Below, one piece after another: positions 49,601 to 53,241 of a DNA stretch of 64,000 nt (position 1 is its first letter; the number at the start of each line of letters is the position of its first letter). The DNA comes from Doryteuthis pealeii (Eukaryota; Mollusca; Cephalopoda; Myopsida; Loliginidae). Under the pieces are notes generated by a model. It was not told the DNA's origin, did no database searches, and saw nothing but the letters and a program-made list of their open reading frames with translations. The translations under genes were made by a program, and so were the position numbers. The stretch spans positions 99,518,992-99,582,991 of the forward strand of contig CM042145.1 in the NCBI GenBank assembly GCA_023376005.1, in the 5' to 3' direction.

Positions 49601-51929
49601 TTAATTTGTATAAAAATGTTCATAAAAATTGGGGCTTGCATTTTTTAAATAAATATATAATAAATCATTGGACGATGCGGAGGTTAGTAAACTCAGCAGA
49701 TAATGTTGATTCATTAGCTCAGAACCCGGATGCCCTTTTATTTACTTATTTATTTTTTAGCCACAAAAGTTTAATTATCACTGCATGCAATTTCAGGGGT
49801 TCTAAAATCATTGTTTCAAGCATTAAAATCAAAATAGTCTTTTTTTATTCATGCAATTTCAATAAAAAAGTTACCATTAGCAGTGGGCACGAAAGAAAAA
49901 AACTTGTCGACTAAAAAGAATGAGATGACCTTCAATGTTTTCTCACTTACCATAATTATCAAATTTTTTTATTAACTGAAACCCATGATTAATTCCTAAA
50001 ATGAACAACTTAAATGTACAATACATACAGAATGTTTTATTGTTTTATAATTTTTTCAGAATAAAAAAAGGTCAAATCATATATCCAGTTAATAAAGTTG
50101 TTTAGCAAGGAAGAAATTAAAGTAATTTTGCTTATACTCCTTTAAAAAAAAAACCTATCGAATCGATATAAAGTTGTCAAAATAAACTTTAAAAATTAAG
50201 AATGAAAATGCCACAAAATAAATTAATTTCTGACGCATTAACTTTAATGAGTAAAATAAATAGATTTTAACGGGTCTTGAATTTATTAAAATTTAAACAA
50301 TAAAAGCAAGGTCATTGATTGATCACAACATAAATAGTATTTTCTTAAAATTCAAATTAATATAGTCATCAGCGAAAAAAGAAAAGAAAATTCGCATTCT
50401 TAAAGTTTTAATTTTAAAAGACTAAGATTAATAAATGAAATAGATATGCACAACACAGTAACACGTGTTTTCACCTGGGTGTTACGATCCAACAGTAATA
50501 TTGTCCTTATTTATGTACCCTTACCTATATCAAGAAAATGACAATTAAACATAATGGAAAATGACGTTTTTGGTATTAAAATGTTTGTTTGTTTGTTTTG
50601 TTTCTTATTTTTTAATAAAGATTTAAGATTTGTTTGTTTTATTTTTTTTAATGATTCATTCAACGAATTATACCATGCTTTTTGTTGTTTTAATTTTCCG
50701 ATCTTCTGAAATGAAGAAAAGGAATTAACATGATCATTTTGATTTTTTAGTAAATTAAAAGAATAACTTTATTTTAGAAAACTGTTTTCTGATCTTAAGT
50801 TTACGTTAGTTAATTCAATCGAAATCCTAAAAGTAAACATGCGGTGTCCTAGGTATGACACTAAACTGCATCTGATGGTGAGGATCCAATTCTGGAACGT
50901 GAGGAGTACCCATTCATTGCCATTACTCACAGGTCCACTCTGACCGGAGTGGTAGTACCTGTTAGGGTCCCGTTCTATGGGTGAGATAGATCTGTTTAAA
51001 AGTTATTCGTATTCGATAGGAATACTTGATGCCATCATGGCAATAATTTACAGTTGAACTGTAAATTTTGTAAGTTACTTGAAGTTATGATTATTTACTA
51101 AGGATCATTATTAGTAAAAAAATTTTTAAAAAACTAATATCTGTAGTGTACTGTAAACATGACTATTATAATTATTGAATAGGAATATTTTCCTGAAACA
51201 ATATAATTATTAGTATTAGATGGGAATACTTGAAACCATACAACTATAGTACTAATTATTTGTATTAGAAATTTATTTGCTTTGATTTTTTTAAAAAACA
51301 AAGTTTGTTGAAAAAAAACCTTTAGGAGCCGATCGAAATAATAATTCGCATTGGAAGGAGGTATTAATACACTTAAAAAATACAATCCATGAAACCTGAC
51401 TGACTATACTAGAGAAACATACACATTAATTACAAGAGAGAGTTATTTTATTGAGGATAAAAGAAACTAGTTGCTTTCATGTGTAGTCTGCCGTAAGTAG
51501 GGTTTCTCAAAATAGCAAAGGTGGAGCAAAGCAGAAAAAAATCAGCAGTAGGACTAACTAACTAAAAGAAGAAGAAGAAAAAGAAAGGAGGTGTATGTGT
51601 GTGTGATTTTTTTTTCATAGCCGACTAACAAATACAAGAATTATACAGAGGACGGTCGAGAGAGGACGGTAGCCATAGGCAGGGGACAAGAAGCACATTA
51701 TCGCTACGTTGTTGTTACGATTTTTGTCAACATAAAAAAGGCACACGTCTTACTAAGATTATGAGGACTGGTAAAGAAGAAGATTTCTACCTTGTGTCGC
51801 ATCGTGACTACGAGCACTAGAAGCGAAACCAGCTATTTTCGACAAGTGCCCGTAGTAACGGCTACAAACCGCATTTCTACACTCTAGGAGATTTCGTAGA
51901 TACAAGGAGATTCCATGAGAGGCCGCCAT
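1464..51929 (-). CDS. MRPS35: Mitochondrial ribosomal protein mS35 gene, six exons, 3' end outside window
   Basis: Protein of the mitochondrial ribosome small subunit. Six exons on the minus strand join with consistent phase and GT-AG borders, giving about 238 residues. The family member in human has about 323, so roughly 85 C-terminal residues lie left of the window. Family hallmarks seen: [66 protein letters not shown] and [19 protein letters not shown], in the order found in animal mS35. The N-terminus is basic and rich in Ser, Tyr and Arg without early acidic residues apart from one Glu, as in a mitochondrial targeting peptide. Introns are 4.9, 21.2, 16.0, 4.5 and 3.1 kb and full of repeats. 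Exon 6 carries an apparent 1-nt frameshift, described separately. Confidence 0.93.
1703..1745. repeat. (TA)n microsatellite
   Basis: About 20 TA units. Confidence 0.95.
1861..2062. mobile_element. Foldback element with CTGAAGA...GAAAT core in both arms
   Basis: Two arms of about 100 bp with about 10 bp between them differ at only two positions inside the arms. Each arm, read outward from the centre, contains CTGAAGATGGC then a short self-complementary stretch then GGTTGAAAT. (TA)n follows on the right. Resembles the hammerhead-bearing repeats of Penelope-like elements; no reverse transcriptase is present. Confidence 0.7.
2072..2181. repeat. Two (TA)n microsatellites
   Basis: TA runs at about 2072-2108 and 2145-2181, separated by about 36 bp of unique sequence. 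Confidence 0.95.
2310..2510 (+). mobile_element. SINE B (tRNA-Gln/Glu-like), degenerate
   Basis: Decayed head (cataatgttaccattatagc), then tttgcatttcatatagcact, gggaaaggtatgaatccaac and gtctaggagaaggaaaaact, the SINE B body. Confidence 0.75.
3223..3597 (+). mobile_element. Non-autonomous Helitron, family H2
   Basis: Starts A|TCTATCTATACATATATAAA and ends with ccaggcaatgccagg hairpin then tagccatgtCTAG|T. TC start, CTAG end, hairpin shortly before the end, and A/T insertion are the Helitron signature. Contains a (TA)n(CA)n tract. Confidence 0.75.
3598..3763 (+). mobile_element. Second H2 Helitron copy, 5'-truncated and abutting the first
   Basis: Begins at tacatatataaag directly after the CTAG of the previous copy and ends at gcaacactgggtagttgctt then TAG|T. 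A head-to-tail arrangement. Confidence 0.6.
4655..4794 (-). CDS. MRPS35: MRPS35 exon 5
   Basis: Acceptor tttgctag|AATTTT, donor CTCAAG|gtaatt. With the split codon it gives 47 codons (residues 156-202): [20 protein letters not shown] ... [20 protein letters not shown]. It matches human [20 protein letters not shown] and PSVRNPRARVV. Confidence 0.96.
4930..5343 (+). mobile_element. Non-autonomous Helitron, family H3
   Basis: 5' A|TCTATTAATAATGGAGATTC with the tctgtaat module shared with family H1. 3' end ccaccagagggcg, a T-rich run and CTAG|T. Confidence 0.65.
5412..5652 (-). mobile_element. SINE A, diverged
   Basis: Contains ggtatcagccagacag, ctatccccttttcactagca and ccaaacctaccatcaact in SINE A order; the head is decayed. 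Confidence 0.8.
5690..6095 (+). repeat. Interspersed family I
   Basis: Shares cttaagagctattg, tcaatatgtaaaaagtataa, a pyrimidine-rich middle, ccattatttagctgaggtga and tttgtatttcatcttgg with copies at 8060, 14105, 25620, 30640 and 60650. Unclassified. Confidence 0.7.
6308..6480 (+). mobile_element. SINE B, 5'-degenerate
   Basis: tgtgtaacggttattattga head remnant, then agtaaatagtagggcagact and ttggttaggcaaccagtcta. Confidence 0.75.
6468..6700 (-). mobile_element. tRNA-like SINE E
   Basis: The reverse complement contains CTGCAGGTTCAATCCTGGCT (B box GGTTCAATCC). Closely matches 28380-28600. A head with the same B box is also at 44290-44420. Confidence 0.6.
6735..6885 (+). mobile_element. SINE B, 3' portion
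   Basis: taaatagtaggcagattggg through accagtctaggagaagg and ttgtatcacatcctactgta. Confidence 0.7.
6939..7359 (+). mobile_element. Family C retroposon, full length with 35-bp target duplication
   Basis: Flanked by an identical 35-bp repeat at 6904-6938 and 7360-7394 (both ccttttatatcttatatata...). Begins ctagacgggcggtcgg, carries gagcacc and gactctgacccggagtggta modules, and ends in caaaccaaaccaaa, an A-rich tail. The long target duplication and tail indicate target-primed reverse transcription. I see no convincing tRNA head; class unknown. Confidence 0.8.
8060..8380 (+). repeat. Interspersed family I
   Basis: tcaatatgtaaaaagtataa, tttcattttgttcgattgaa and the pyrimidine-rich block as in 5690-6095. 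Confidence 0.7.
8663..8890 (-). mobile_element. SINE A
   Basis: gtaaagtcgtcggggcagcc through the tRNA-like head ggtatcgaactaggaacctt. Confidence 0.88.
9127..9256 (-). mobile_element. SINE A, 5' half only
   Basis: Head (ctaccaattgagctaaaccg on the plus strand) and proximal body; the distal body is missing. Lies 67 bp from MRPS35 exon 4. Confidence 0.85.
9323..9443 (-). CDS. MRPS35: MRPS35 exon 4
   Basis: Acceptor gtttcag|AGGCTG, donor CTCAAGA|gtaagt. 40 codons plus one base (residues 116-155). Contains [20 protein letters not shown], nearly the human [21 protein letters not shown], the most diagnostic block of the family in this window. Confidence 0.96.
9560..9740 (+). mobile_element. SINE B, 3' portion
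   Basis: aactatgggtaaatagtagg, accagtctagtagaaggaaa and gtgtaacatcatgcttgagc, ending in (TA)n. Confidence 0.7.
9739..9772. repeat. (TA)n microsatellite
   Basis: Simple TA run at the SINE B tail. Confidence 0.9.
10285..11322 (+). mobile_element. Helitron family H1 with about 430-bp inserted segment
   Basis: 5' A|TCTCTTATTATAATGGAGAT. 3' hairpin GCACCCAGAGGGTGC then atattttcaCTAG|T. Compared with the 605-bp copy at 29040-29644 it has extra GC-richer sequence at about 10450-10890, which includes a tRNA-like ggacacgggttcgattctag. That may be a nested SINE or captured DNA. Confidence 0.75.
11411..11530 (-). mobile_element. Helitron H2, 3' fragment
   Basis: The plus strand starts A|CTAGAAGCGACCACCCGGCA with the complementary cacctgggt hairpin half, then a tRNA-like stretch (gatccattattactcaattg) shared with other H2 copies. 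Confidence 0.6.
11563..11600. repeat. (TA)n microsatellite
   Basis: Simple TA run. Confidence 0.9.
11955..12346 (+). mobile_element. Non-autonomous Helitron, family H2
   Basis: A|TCTATCTATAAATATATAAA at the 5' end; 3' ccaggcgacgtcgggtagcc then gctgCTAG|T. Contains a tRNA-like block (gaggattcaactcatgattc) shared with 61900-62018. Confidence 0.78.
12857..13040 (-). mobile_element. Penelope-like terminal repeat fragment
   Basis: The minus strand has CTGAAGAAGGATGG...CATCGGTCGAAATGTTG then ataacaataaagatgagga. The same order occurs twice, inverted, at 44175-44670. The CTGANGA...GAAAT layout recalls hammerhead-bearing terminal repeats of Penelope-like elements; no coding part is present. Confidence 0.5.
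13100..13255 (+). mobile_element. hAT-like element D, 5' fragment
   Basis: cagagattctgataggtatg end followed by aaaatctaaaaggacgcagt, as in 34201-34540. Confidence 0.65.
13540..13880 (+). repeat. Tandem duplication of a 170-bp tRNA-like unit
   Basis: Two head-to-tail copies (about 13540-13709 and 13710-13880), each with gggttgtgctggctccatct, ccagtggcgcaatctgtaga and ttcattcaagatcagccctc. The units differ by scattered substitutions. Confidence 0.85.
14105..14245 (-). repeat. Family I, part of a composite with a hAT-like end
   Basis: ccaagatgaaatacaaaaat, gataaacaac-type block and cacctcagctaaataatgga. Directly followed by 14247-14446, as in the inverted copy at 60493-60735. Confidence 0.7.
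14247..14446 (-). mobile_element. hAT-like element D' segment
   Basis: Ends in ctatcagcatcactg (reverse complement CAGTGATGCTGATAG). Body catgtcaattcaccagggcg and aaatttggcacaaatgttcc is shared with 60493-60650. Confidence 0.65.
14502..14722 (+). mobile_element. SINE A, 5'-truncated head
   Basis: cctagttcaataccggcctc B-box region through gccgccccgacgactttact. Confidence 0.88.
15086..15380 (+). mobile_element. SINE B (tRNA-Gln/Glu-like)
   Basis: A box cgtggtgtaatggttactgt, B box gagttcaaatc, then gcatttcacattgcgctaat and ccttttgtcacatcctactc. Full-length copy with an AT-rich end. Confidence 0.88.
15401..15700 (+). mobile_element. SINE B (tRNA-Gln/Glu-like)
   Basis: gtttgtggtctaatggttac and cgagttcaaatcctggatga head, body and ttgtgtcacatcctgctctt 3' part, ending in (TG)n. 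Confidence 0.88.
15725..15995 (-). mobile_element. Family C retroposon, diverged
   Basis: On plus: tttaacggcatatcaaccca, cagtccaattgaatgcaaat, gactcatagatgggacccca. Inverted relative to 6939-7359. Confidence 0.65.
16105..16592 (-). mobile_element. Family C retroposon, near full length
   Basis: gttttatggcatgtcaaccc through taacccatagatgggatcct, the gagctccagaattggaactt block and ttgattggaggggcctctcc. Nearly all modules of the family are present. Confidence 0.75.
16600..16798. repeat. (TA)n / (TAA)n low-complexity tract
   Basis: Mixed TA, ATA and AAT arrays on both strands. The long minus-strand ORFs of I, Y and L residues here are artefacts of this tract. Confidence 0.9.
16798..16925. mobile_element. 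Foldback element in a (TA)n tract
   Basis: Arms of about 65 bp (left caagttttgttgaactgtac..., right ends gtacagttcaacaaaacttg) enclose about 20 bp. A single-arm relative with caaaaacttgtccgaca lies at 9805-9850. Confidence 0.8.
17664..17700. repeat. (TA)n microsatellite
   Basis: TA run at the tail of the inverted SINE B that follows. Confidence 0.9.
17702..17925 (-). mobile_element. SINE B, 5'-truncated
   Basis: ccaactcctccgcacaagta, gatgtaacacaaggtcaatt and ctagactggttgcctaacta on plus; head missing. Confidence 0.85.
18236..18430 (-). mobile_element. Family C fragment
   Basis: tggttggttagttggatttt, catatgtcaacccttgttgg and tctatttaacc modules only. Confidence 0.65.
18440..18690 (-). mobile_element. 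Family C fragment
   Basis: ttacggcatatcaacctcga through acaggtactgtcactttggg and catcatacccaggaca. Confidence 0.7.
18691..19185 (-). mobile_element. Family C retroposon, near full length
   Basis: tttggtttggtttggtttgt (tail complement) through gggatcctaacaggtactac, ggtgctccacattcccc, tagcacatatatgataaaag and gactgcctgtctagcctgag. Confidence 0.78.
20252..20700 (+). mobile_element. SINE B interrupted by palindromic MITE
   Basis: Head tgtggtgtaatggctagagt, B box cgagttcaaatcctgg, body to cttaagaaattg, then the MITE at 20465-20651, then agaaattgacctggtgtcgc resumes. Removing the MITE and one AGAAATTG restores the normal SINE B sequence. Confidence 0.88.
20465..20651. mobile_element. Palindromic MITE, family F, 8-bp target duplication
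   Basis: Terminal inverted repeats starting GGTTATTTCCTATAAG extend about 75 bp. Flanked by AGAAATTG at 20457-20464 and 20652-20659. The loop contains actaaccctaacccc. The 8-bp duplication and GG ends would fit a Merlin- or hAT-type transposase donor, which is not in this window. Confidence 0.85.
20748..21690 (-). mobile_element. LINE 3' fragment (reverse transcriptase C-terminal part), decayed
   Basis: Same LINE as at 38352-43350: on plus it has the atcatcatcat tail, ggtgtgtccatgtgtaggtg, ccatacagttgcactg, ccatatgatcgataat and ctgtgtagttcacatctgta in the same order. Frame broken throughout. A short family C piece is embedded near 21030-21100. Confidence 0.75.
22307..22943 (-). mobile_element. 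Non-autonomous Helitron, family H1
   Basis: Plus strand A|CTAGCAAATATATGCACCCT ... and ends ctctattataataaga|t. Inverted, this is TC start and GCACCC/GGGTGC hairpin before CTAG. Confidence 0.8.
22978..23270 (+). mobile_element. Possible solo LTR
   Basis: TGTTA...TAACA ends, tttatataagg TATA-like box near 23020, and aataaag polyadenylation-like signal near 23202. No matching target duplication is seen, so boundaries are uncertain. Confidence 0.35.
23332..23861 (-). mobile_element. Family C retroposon with 13-bp target duplication
   Basis: Flanked by ACTGACGATAAGG at 23319-23331 and 23862-23874. Contains the complete set of family modules; the T-rich left end is the tail of the minus-strand element. 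Confidence 0.8.
24132..24460 (-). mobile_element. Family C fragment, diverged
   Basis: ttttaacagcaagtcaaccc, attcatagataggatcctaa and ggtattaccactctaggtca. Confidence 0.65.
24843..25094 (+). mobile_element. SINE A, full length
   Basis: Head ggccgggttagctcagtcag, B box agttcaataccgg, body through gccgccccgacaactttact. Its upstream 66 bp match the flank of the copy at 44826-45070. Confidence 0.92.
25427..25546 (-). CDS. MRPS35: MRPS35 exon 3
   Basis: Polypyrimidine tract and ttag acceptor, donor ATCAAG|gtaaat. Exactly 40 codons, phase 0 to 0 (residues 76-115), [20 protein letters not shown] and following. It aligns by eye with the human block around [20 protein letters not shown], the start of the conserved core. 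Confidence 0.93.
25620..25925 (-). repeat. Interspersed family I
   Basis: Inverted relative to 5690: gtttcaatcgaacataatga, tactttttacatattgaact, ggtcctgctag end. Confidence 0.7.
27918..28125 (-). mobile_element. SINE B, 3'-truncated
   Basis: tctagaccggttgccatacc through tgccctactattaatccata and a decayed head near 28080-28120. Confidence 0.7.
28170..28390 (-). mobile_element. Family C fragments
   Basis: tttggtatatcaaccttcat and again ttatggcatatcaacatatg; two partial 3' ends close together. Confidence 0.55.
28380..28600 (-). mobile_element. tRNA-like SINE E
   Basis: ctcacccttagcctggattg, cagattgttaactgttggac and ggcagtagtgacagtaatta match 6468-6700 closely. Confidence 0.6.
28855..28960 (-). 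mobile_element. tRNA-like SINE head
   Basis: The reverse complement has CGTGGTGTAGTGGGTAACAT (A box) and CTAGTTCAAATTCCAG (B box). No cloverleaf that would be a working tRNA was recognised. Confidence 0.55.
29040..29644 (+). mobile_element. Non-autonomous Helitron, family H1 (reference copy)
   Basis: A|TCTTATTATAATGGAGATTG start; end GCACCCGAAGGGTGC hairpin, atatattt, then gCTAG|T. 605 bp, no coding capacity. Confidence 0.82.
30630..30990 (-). repeat. Interspersed family I
   Basis: cacctcagctaaataatgga, gtttcaatcgaacataatga and caaaccttgtaataattaaa. Confidence 0.7.
31047..31296 (-). mobile_element. SINE A, diverged
   Basis: ctatccccttttcactaaca, cacacctaccatcaactccc and head gcttaaccgactgagataaa. 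Confidence 0.85.
31592..31657 (+). repeat. Direct copy of a 65-bp block from the palindrome
   Basis: gagtaagaaaaggtggaatg to aacaatttataatat occurs here, at 32110-32175, and inverted at 32690-32757. Here it is joined to a T run of about 29 bases that abuts the palindrome edge. Confidence 0.9.
31684..31943 (+). mobile_element. Element D (hAT-like), 5' end missing, left palindrome arm
   Basis: ccctgatgcacaaaaatcta to gatatcagtatcactg. The first approximately 30 bp present in the right-arm copy are absent here, so the palindrome edge falls inside this element. Confidence 0.75.
32175..32300. mobile_element. Inverted pair with hammerhead-like cores, left arm
   Basis: Two arms of about 60 bp (tagctgatactgatcaatat... 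and its complement) around gacccaaacaactacgggag. Plus-strand core CTGATGA 32256-32262, GAAAT 32279-32283, ATC 32288-32290. The minus-strand counterpart has tcatcag at 32220-32226. Confidence 0.7.
32565..32695. mobile_element. Inverted pair with hammerhead-like cores, right arm
   Basis: Mirror image of 32175-32300. Plus-strand CTGATGA at 32641-32647, minus-strand counterpart tcatcag at 32605-32611. Confidence 0.7.
32921..33209 (-). mobile_element. Element D (hAT-like), full length
   Basis: Ends cagtgatactgatat and gtcagcatctctg form imperfect terminal inverted repeats; CAGNG is the hAT terminal consensus. Body shared with 34201-34540. Confidence 0.7.
33583..33836 (-). mobile_element. SINE A, full length
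   Basis: gtaaagtcgttggggtggcc through ccgactgagctagaccgatc. Confidence 0.9.
33868..34170 (-). mobile_element. Family C, 5' half
   Basis: gcacatatatgataaaaagg, ttgacatgaccagccgattg, ctgcccgtctagcccaagga and gcatatcatagattgctcag. Confidence 0.72.
34201..34540 (+). mobile_element. Element D (hAT-like), complete
   Basis: Begins CAGAGATGCTGATAGG and ends CTATCAGTATCACTG, terminal inverted repeats of about 15 bp with the CAGNG start. 340 bp, non-coding. No clean 8-bp target duplication is visible. Confidence 0.72.
34688..35280. mobile_element. Palindromic MITE family F, split by solo LTR
   Basis: GGTTATTTCC ends; flanked by GAATACAG at 34680-34687 and 35281-35288 (perfect 8-bp duplication). The loop contains aactaaccctaaaccctaac. 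The right arm is interrupted at atgttagact by the LTR below. Confidence 0.88.
34868..35262 (+). mobile_element. Solo LTR nested in MITE
   Basis: TG...CA ends (TGTAGGCGTT ... AAATCTTACA), 395 bp, 4-bp target duplication GACT at 34864-34867 and 35263-35266. tgtatataaaatg TATA-like box near 35190. Removing it restores the MITE arm. No internal retrotransposon sequence. Confidence 0.8.
35317..35504. mobile_element. Palindromic MITE family F, uninterrupted
   Basis: Flanked by GAATACAG (35309-35316) and GAATACAC (35505-35512). Same arms and loop as the previous copy, separated from it by a repeat of its left flank (tggtcttacctttctgcaga). Confidence 0.88.
36090..37035 (-). mobile_element. Family C fragments, three pieces
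   Basis: 36090-36200 (ttttaacagcaggtcaacct), 36395-36580 (gttagttggattttacagca to gtactaccattccgagtcag) and 36780-37035 (gatccatatatgaggcccta to ctaaggcctgcggacagggc). AT-rich ttttaagtatt-type repeats lie between. Confidence 0.6.
37951..38236 (-). mobile_element. SINE B, full length
   Basis: ccaacccctccgcatgagca through head attctaaccattagaccacg; reverse complement A box TGGTCTAATGGTTAGAATTG and B box GAGTTCAATTCC. Confidence 0.9.
38352..43350 (-). mobile_element. LINE 3' part with internal tandem expansion
   Basis: Minus strand: RT-like [15 protein letters not shown] near 43220 (YADD-type catalytic motif), DQFTY-like region, [12 protein letters not shown] near 42940, [20 protein letters not shown] near 42890, then the tandem array, then [15 protein letters not shown] and the (ATG)n tail near 38353. 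Typical of the post-RT end of a widespread invertebrate non-LTR retrotransposon. Many stops and frameshifts: dead. Confidence 0.82.
38501..42880 (-). repeat. Tandem array, 29 units of about 153 bp
   Basis: Unit starts (attggtg on plus) at 38501, 38654, 38806, 38959 and so on to 42734; periods 151-153 except 123 and 147 in the last units on the right. Units are nearly identical. On the minus strand 153 bp equals 51 codons, so long ORFs persist (the longest 41011-41601, 196 codons) with repeated [20 protein letters not shown]. That frame is not the ancestral LINE frame, which reads [20 protein letters not shown] with stops. No evidence of expression. Confidence 0.95.
43395..44050 (+). mobile_element. 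Second copy of the same LINE, opposite orientation
   Basis: Plus strand: ctattgtatggctacaccac, ggagaaaaaagttagatggc, caaagcagcaccctacaaaa, then [20 protein letters not shown] and [20 protein letters not shown] (43841-44000), gatgatgatga tail. About 150 bp of unrelated sequence interrupts it near 43670-43830. This copy shows the unexpanded form of the array unit. Confidence 0.82.
44175..44670. mobile_element. Inverted pair of Penelope-like terminal repeats
   Basis: Left (minus): CTGATGA at 44238-44244, then ccggagggctaatcggct and GAAATGTTG. Right (plus): CTGAATAAGGCC ... catcggctGAAATGTTG near 44561-44600. Both continue into ataacaataaa. Between them is a tRNA-like piece (ggctgcaggttcaatcctga). 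Confidence 0.6.
44826..45070 (-). mobile_element. SINE A, full length
   Basis: gtaaagtcgtcggggcggcc through taccgactgagctaacctgg. Its 5' flank (plus 45066-45135) matches the flank of the copy at 24843. Confidence 0.92.
45147..45468 (+). mobile_element. Non-autonomous Helitron, family H2
   Basis: A|TCTACCTATACATATATAAA start; end hairpin CCCAGTTGATGCTGGG, cagccgct, cCTAG|T. The cleanest Helitron 3' end in the window. Confidence 0.82.
46304..46430. repeat. (TA)n(TG)n and (TA)n microsatellites
   Basis: TA then TG runs at 46304-46378 and a second TA run at 46411-46430. Confidence 0.95.
46432..46652. mobile_element. Foldback element with best hammerhead-like core
   Basis: Arms carry gggagaaatgtg ... 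ggatgttatggaaactggat ... and the inverted ttccataacatcc ... cttttctcc, between two (TA)n tracts. Plus core: CTGATGA 46568-46574, stem GGTC-taaat-GGCC, GAAAC 46589-46593, GTC 46602-46604, followed by GAC that can pair with the preceding GTC. The opposite arm has TTGATGA, one base off. Confidence 0.72.
46653..46686. repeat. (TA)n microsatellite
   Basis: TA run abutting the foldback element; ends about 100 bp from MRPS35 exon 2. Confidence 0.95.
46785..46870 (-). CDS. MRPS35: MRPS35 exon 2
   Basis: Acceptor tttcttcag|AGGATG and donor AAAGAG|gtaa. The 86 nt complete 29 codons (residues 47-75): acidic [12 protein letters not shown], then a very basic stretch containing KKRRRRKE. Length and phase (1 in, 0 out) fit exons 1 and 3. 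The basic linker before the conserved core is plausible for invertebrate mS35 but is not itself diagnostic. Confidence 0.75.
47085..47170 (-). other. 86-nt hairpin in MRPS35 intron 1
   Basis: Arms of 35 nt (tttggcggttgattttgaag... and ...ccaaccaccaaa) with a loop of about 16 nt; only three non-Watson-Crick positions. On the minus strand two of these are G-U wobbles. Size and shape fit a microRNA precursor, but a short MITE would look the same. No known miRNA was recognised. Confidence 0.4.
47257..47402 (+). mobile_element. SINE A, internally deleted
   Basis: Head ggggccagtttagctcagtc, B box gggttcaatag, then a jump straight to cactagcaaaaaggggatag and the 3' end. Confidence 0.85.
47412..47640 (-). 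mobile_element. SINE A, inverted relative to its neighbour
   Basis: ccagacagcgagggagtcta through ctaccaactgagctaaacag. Forms a tail-to-tail inverted pair with 47257-47402. Confidence 0.88.
48495..48600 (+). mobile_element. SINE B-like fragment
   Basis: actatgagtaaatcagttgt, ggcggccagtctaggaaaag and gtgaatttaaaagc resemble the SINE B middle. Confidence 0.45.
50840..51005 (+). mobile_element. Family C, middle portion
   Basis: tcctaggtatgacactaaac, ctgaccggagtggtagtacc and gttagggtcccgttctatgg. Confidence 0.75.
51791..51929 (-). CDS. MRPS35: MRPS35 exon 1 (start codon, targeting peptide)
   Basis: Codes residues 1-46, beginning [20 protein letters not shown] and ending ...SHDATQ plus one base (G). 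The donor is GACACAAG|gtag. The split codon G+AG joins exon 2 as Glu in frame. The ATG is the first in this frame in a locally GC-richer stretch. The 5' UTR and transcription start are not defined by the sequence. This part of mS35 is poorly conserved, so the call rests on phase, position and targeting-peptide character. Confidence 0.75.
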
Positions 51930-53241
51930 ACTAGTAGCGAAAGTGTACTCAACAGCAGCAGCAGCAAGGGGAGGAAGAGGAGGAGGAGACTGTAAACAGA
52001 AGTAGGAGGAAAAACAGCTATTTGCACGACTACTAATGAAAAGAAAAAAAAATTCTGAATATTATTGCTTTAATTTTTTTTTATTTGAAACCATATGAAT
52101 TTGTACTCGTACACGGATTTTTTAACAACAGAAATGTGAAACTTTTCAAAGTTTACAACAAGAGTGAGGAATTTTACGTTGGATGAAAAGCAGAGAGGTC
52201 TCAAATAACTTTAAGGAGTGGACCCACCTACTTCAGAAGTTAAAAAAAGTTCTACGGATTTGCATATAACGATTGTTGGCGGTGATATCCCCCTGTGGCT
52301 ATATATCCGGCACCGGGGAGTCTAATACCATCGTTGCCAAAATTGGTTTATTATTTACGATATACTCTTTACTCTCATAGTTTAAATTTTACATACGGAT
52401 ATATTGTTTACATCAAGCGTACATAACTTACCTCAGGAATAGACCATTTAACCATGTTGTAAACGTAATCATCATGTGTATTAGTTTATTGTTTAACTGA
52501 GACTAATATCTCTCCCCCCACAACTTTTAGGTATTAAAAAACATCAGTTGCTTAACGCTATTAGTTTCTTTAAAAACATTTGGATGTTGAAATAGAAGTT
52601 AATTTTTTTATCTCAATTGTAATACTGTAACGTAAATACTCTAGAGGAATGGCGTTTTCTATATATTTTGTGTTTTTACCTTCACAAAAATTGAGTTTTA
52701 TTTAGGTATTTACGAAAAAAAAAGTTATAACTTAGTTTGTAACTTGATCCTACTTCATAAAAAAAAATAATTAAGACACCTGATTATCGTAAGTGGATAG
52801 ATTAAATAACAACATTTAAAGTATTTTTTGTTTTTATTTTATTTTTTTACGCCTTGCCACTATAATCAAGACTAATGAATTTATCGATAATACATAGTAA
52901 TGTAAAATATTCCTTTATAGCATAAGGCCTTATGTGTTTAGTGTGACCTATGAAAACATTACCAGTTATGTAGTTTGGTACTATCTTACCAGTGACCAGT
53001 TTTGTTTTGTTTTTTTTTGTTGTTGTTTTTTACTTTTTTTAAAAATAACTTTTTAAAAATATTTGTAAGCTTTTTTTTTTCATTTTATTTTATTTTACTT
53101 ATTAACTTAAAAAAAAAAGCCAGTGCACGACATCGGCAACTGCACGGCACCGGGTCATCTAGTGTCTCGCTCTCTTATCTTCAGTCTCCGAGAGTCAACG
53201 AGAATCCGCGAGAAGTTGCACATTTTTTTGAGTTAGCTGCA
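51930..53241. promoter_or_regulatory. Divergent MRPS35 / MYPT intergenic region with both 5' ends
   Basis: 1.3 kb separates the two start codons, which face away from each other. The ends next to each ATG are richer in G+C and CpG (about 51930-52010, with GCAGCAGCAGCAAGG and GGAGGAAGAGG purine tracts, and about 53119-53240). The middle is AT-rich. A ctatatat at about 52299 next to ccggcaccgggg is a possible core-promoter element, but no start site can be fixed. No repeat copy was recognised inside it, unlike the flanking DNA. Confidence 0.55.

Larger units (their letters stand above)
46871..51790 (-). other. MRPS35 intron 1
   Basis: 4.9 kb. Holds a short hairpin (47085-47170), an inverted pair of SINE A copies (47257-47640), a partial SINE B-like stretch (48495-48600) and a family C fragment (50840-51005). 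The rest is AT-rich sequence in which I see no gene. The 105-codon ORF at 49597-49914 looks like chance. Confidence 0.7.

Noticed and set aside
49597..49914. 105-codon ORF as a gene
   Set aside because: Intronic, AT-rich, no recognisable motif, no supporting signals.
1464..51929. MRPS35 copy as a pseudogene
   Set aside because: It keeps introns, all splice sites and conserved codons; a single homopolymer indel is weak evidence for decay.
53002..53241. N-terminal extension of the MYPT ORF from an upstream ATG
   Set aside because: It translates a poly-T/AT-rich tract (Phe, Leu, Lys runs) and family similarity starts at 53242.
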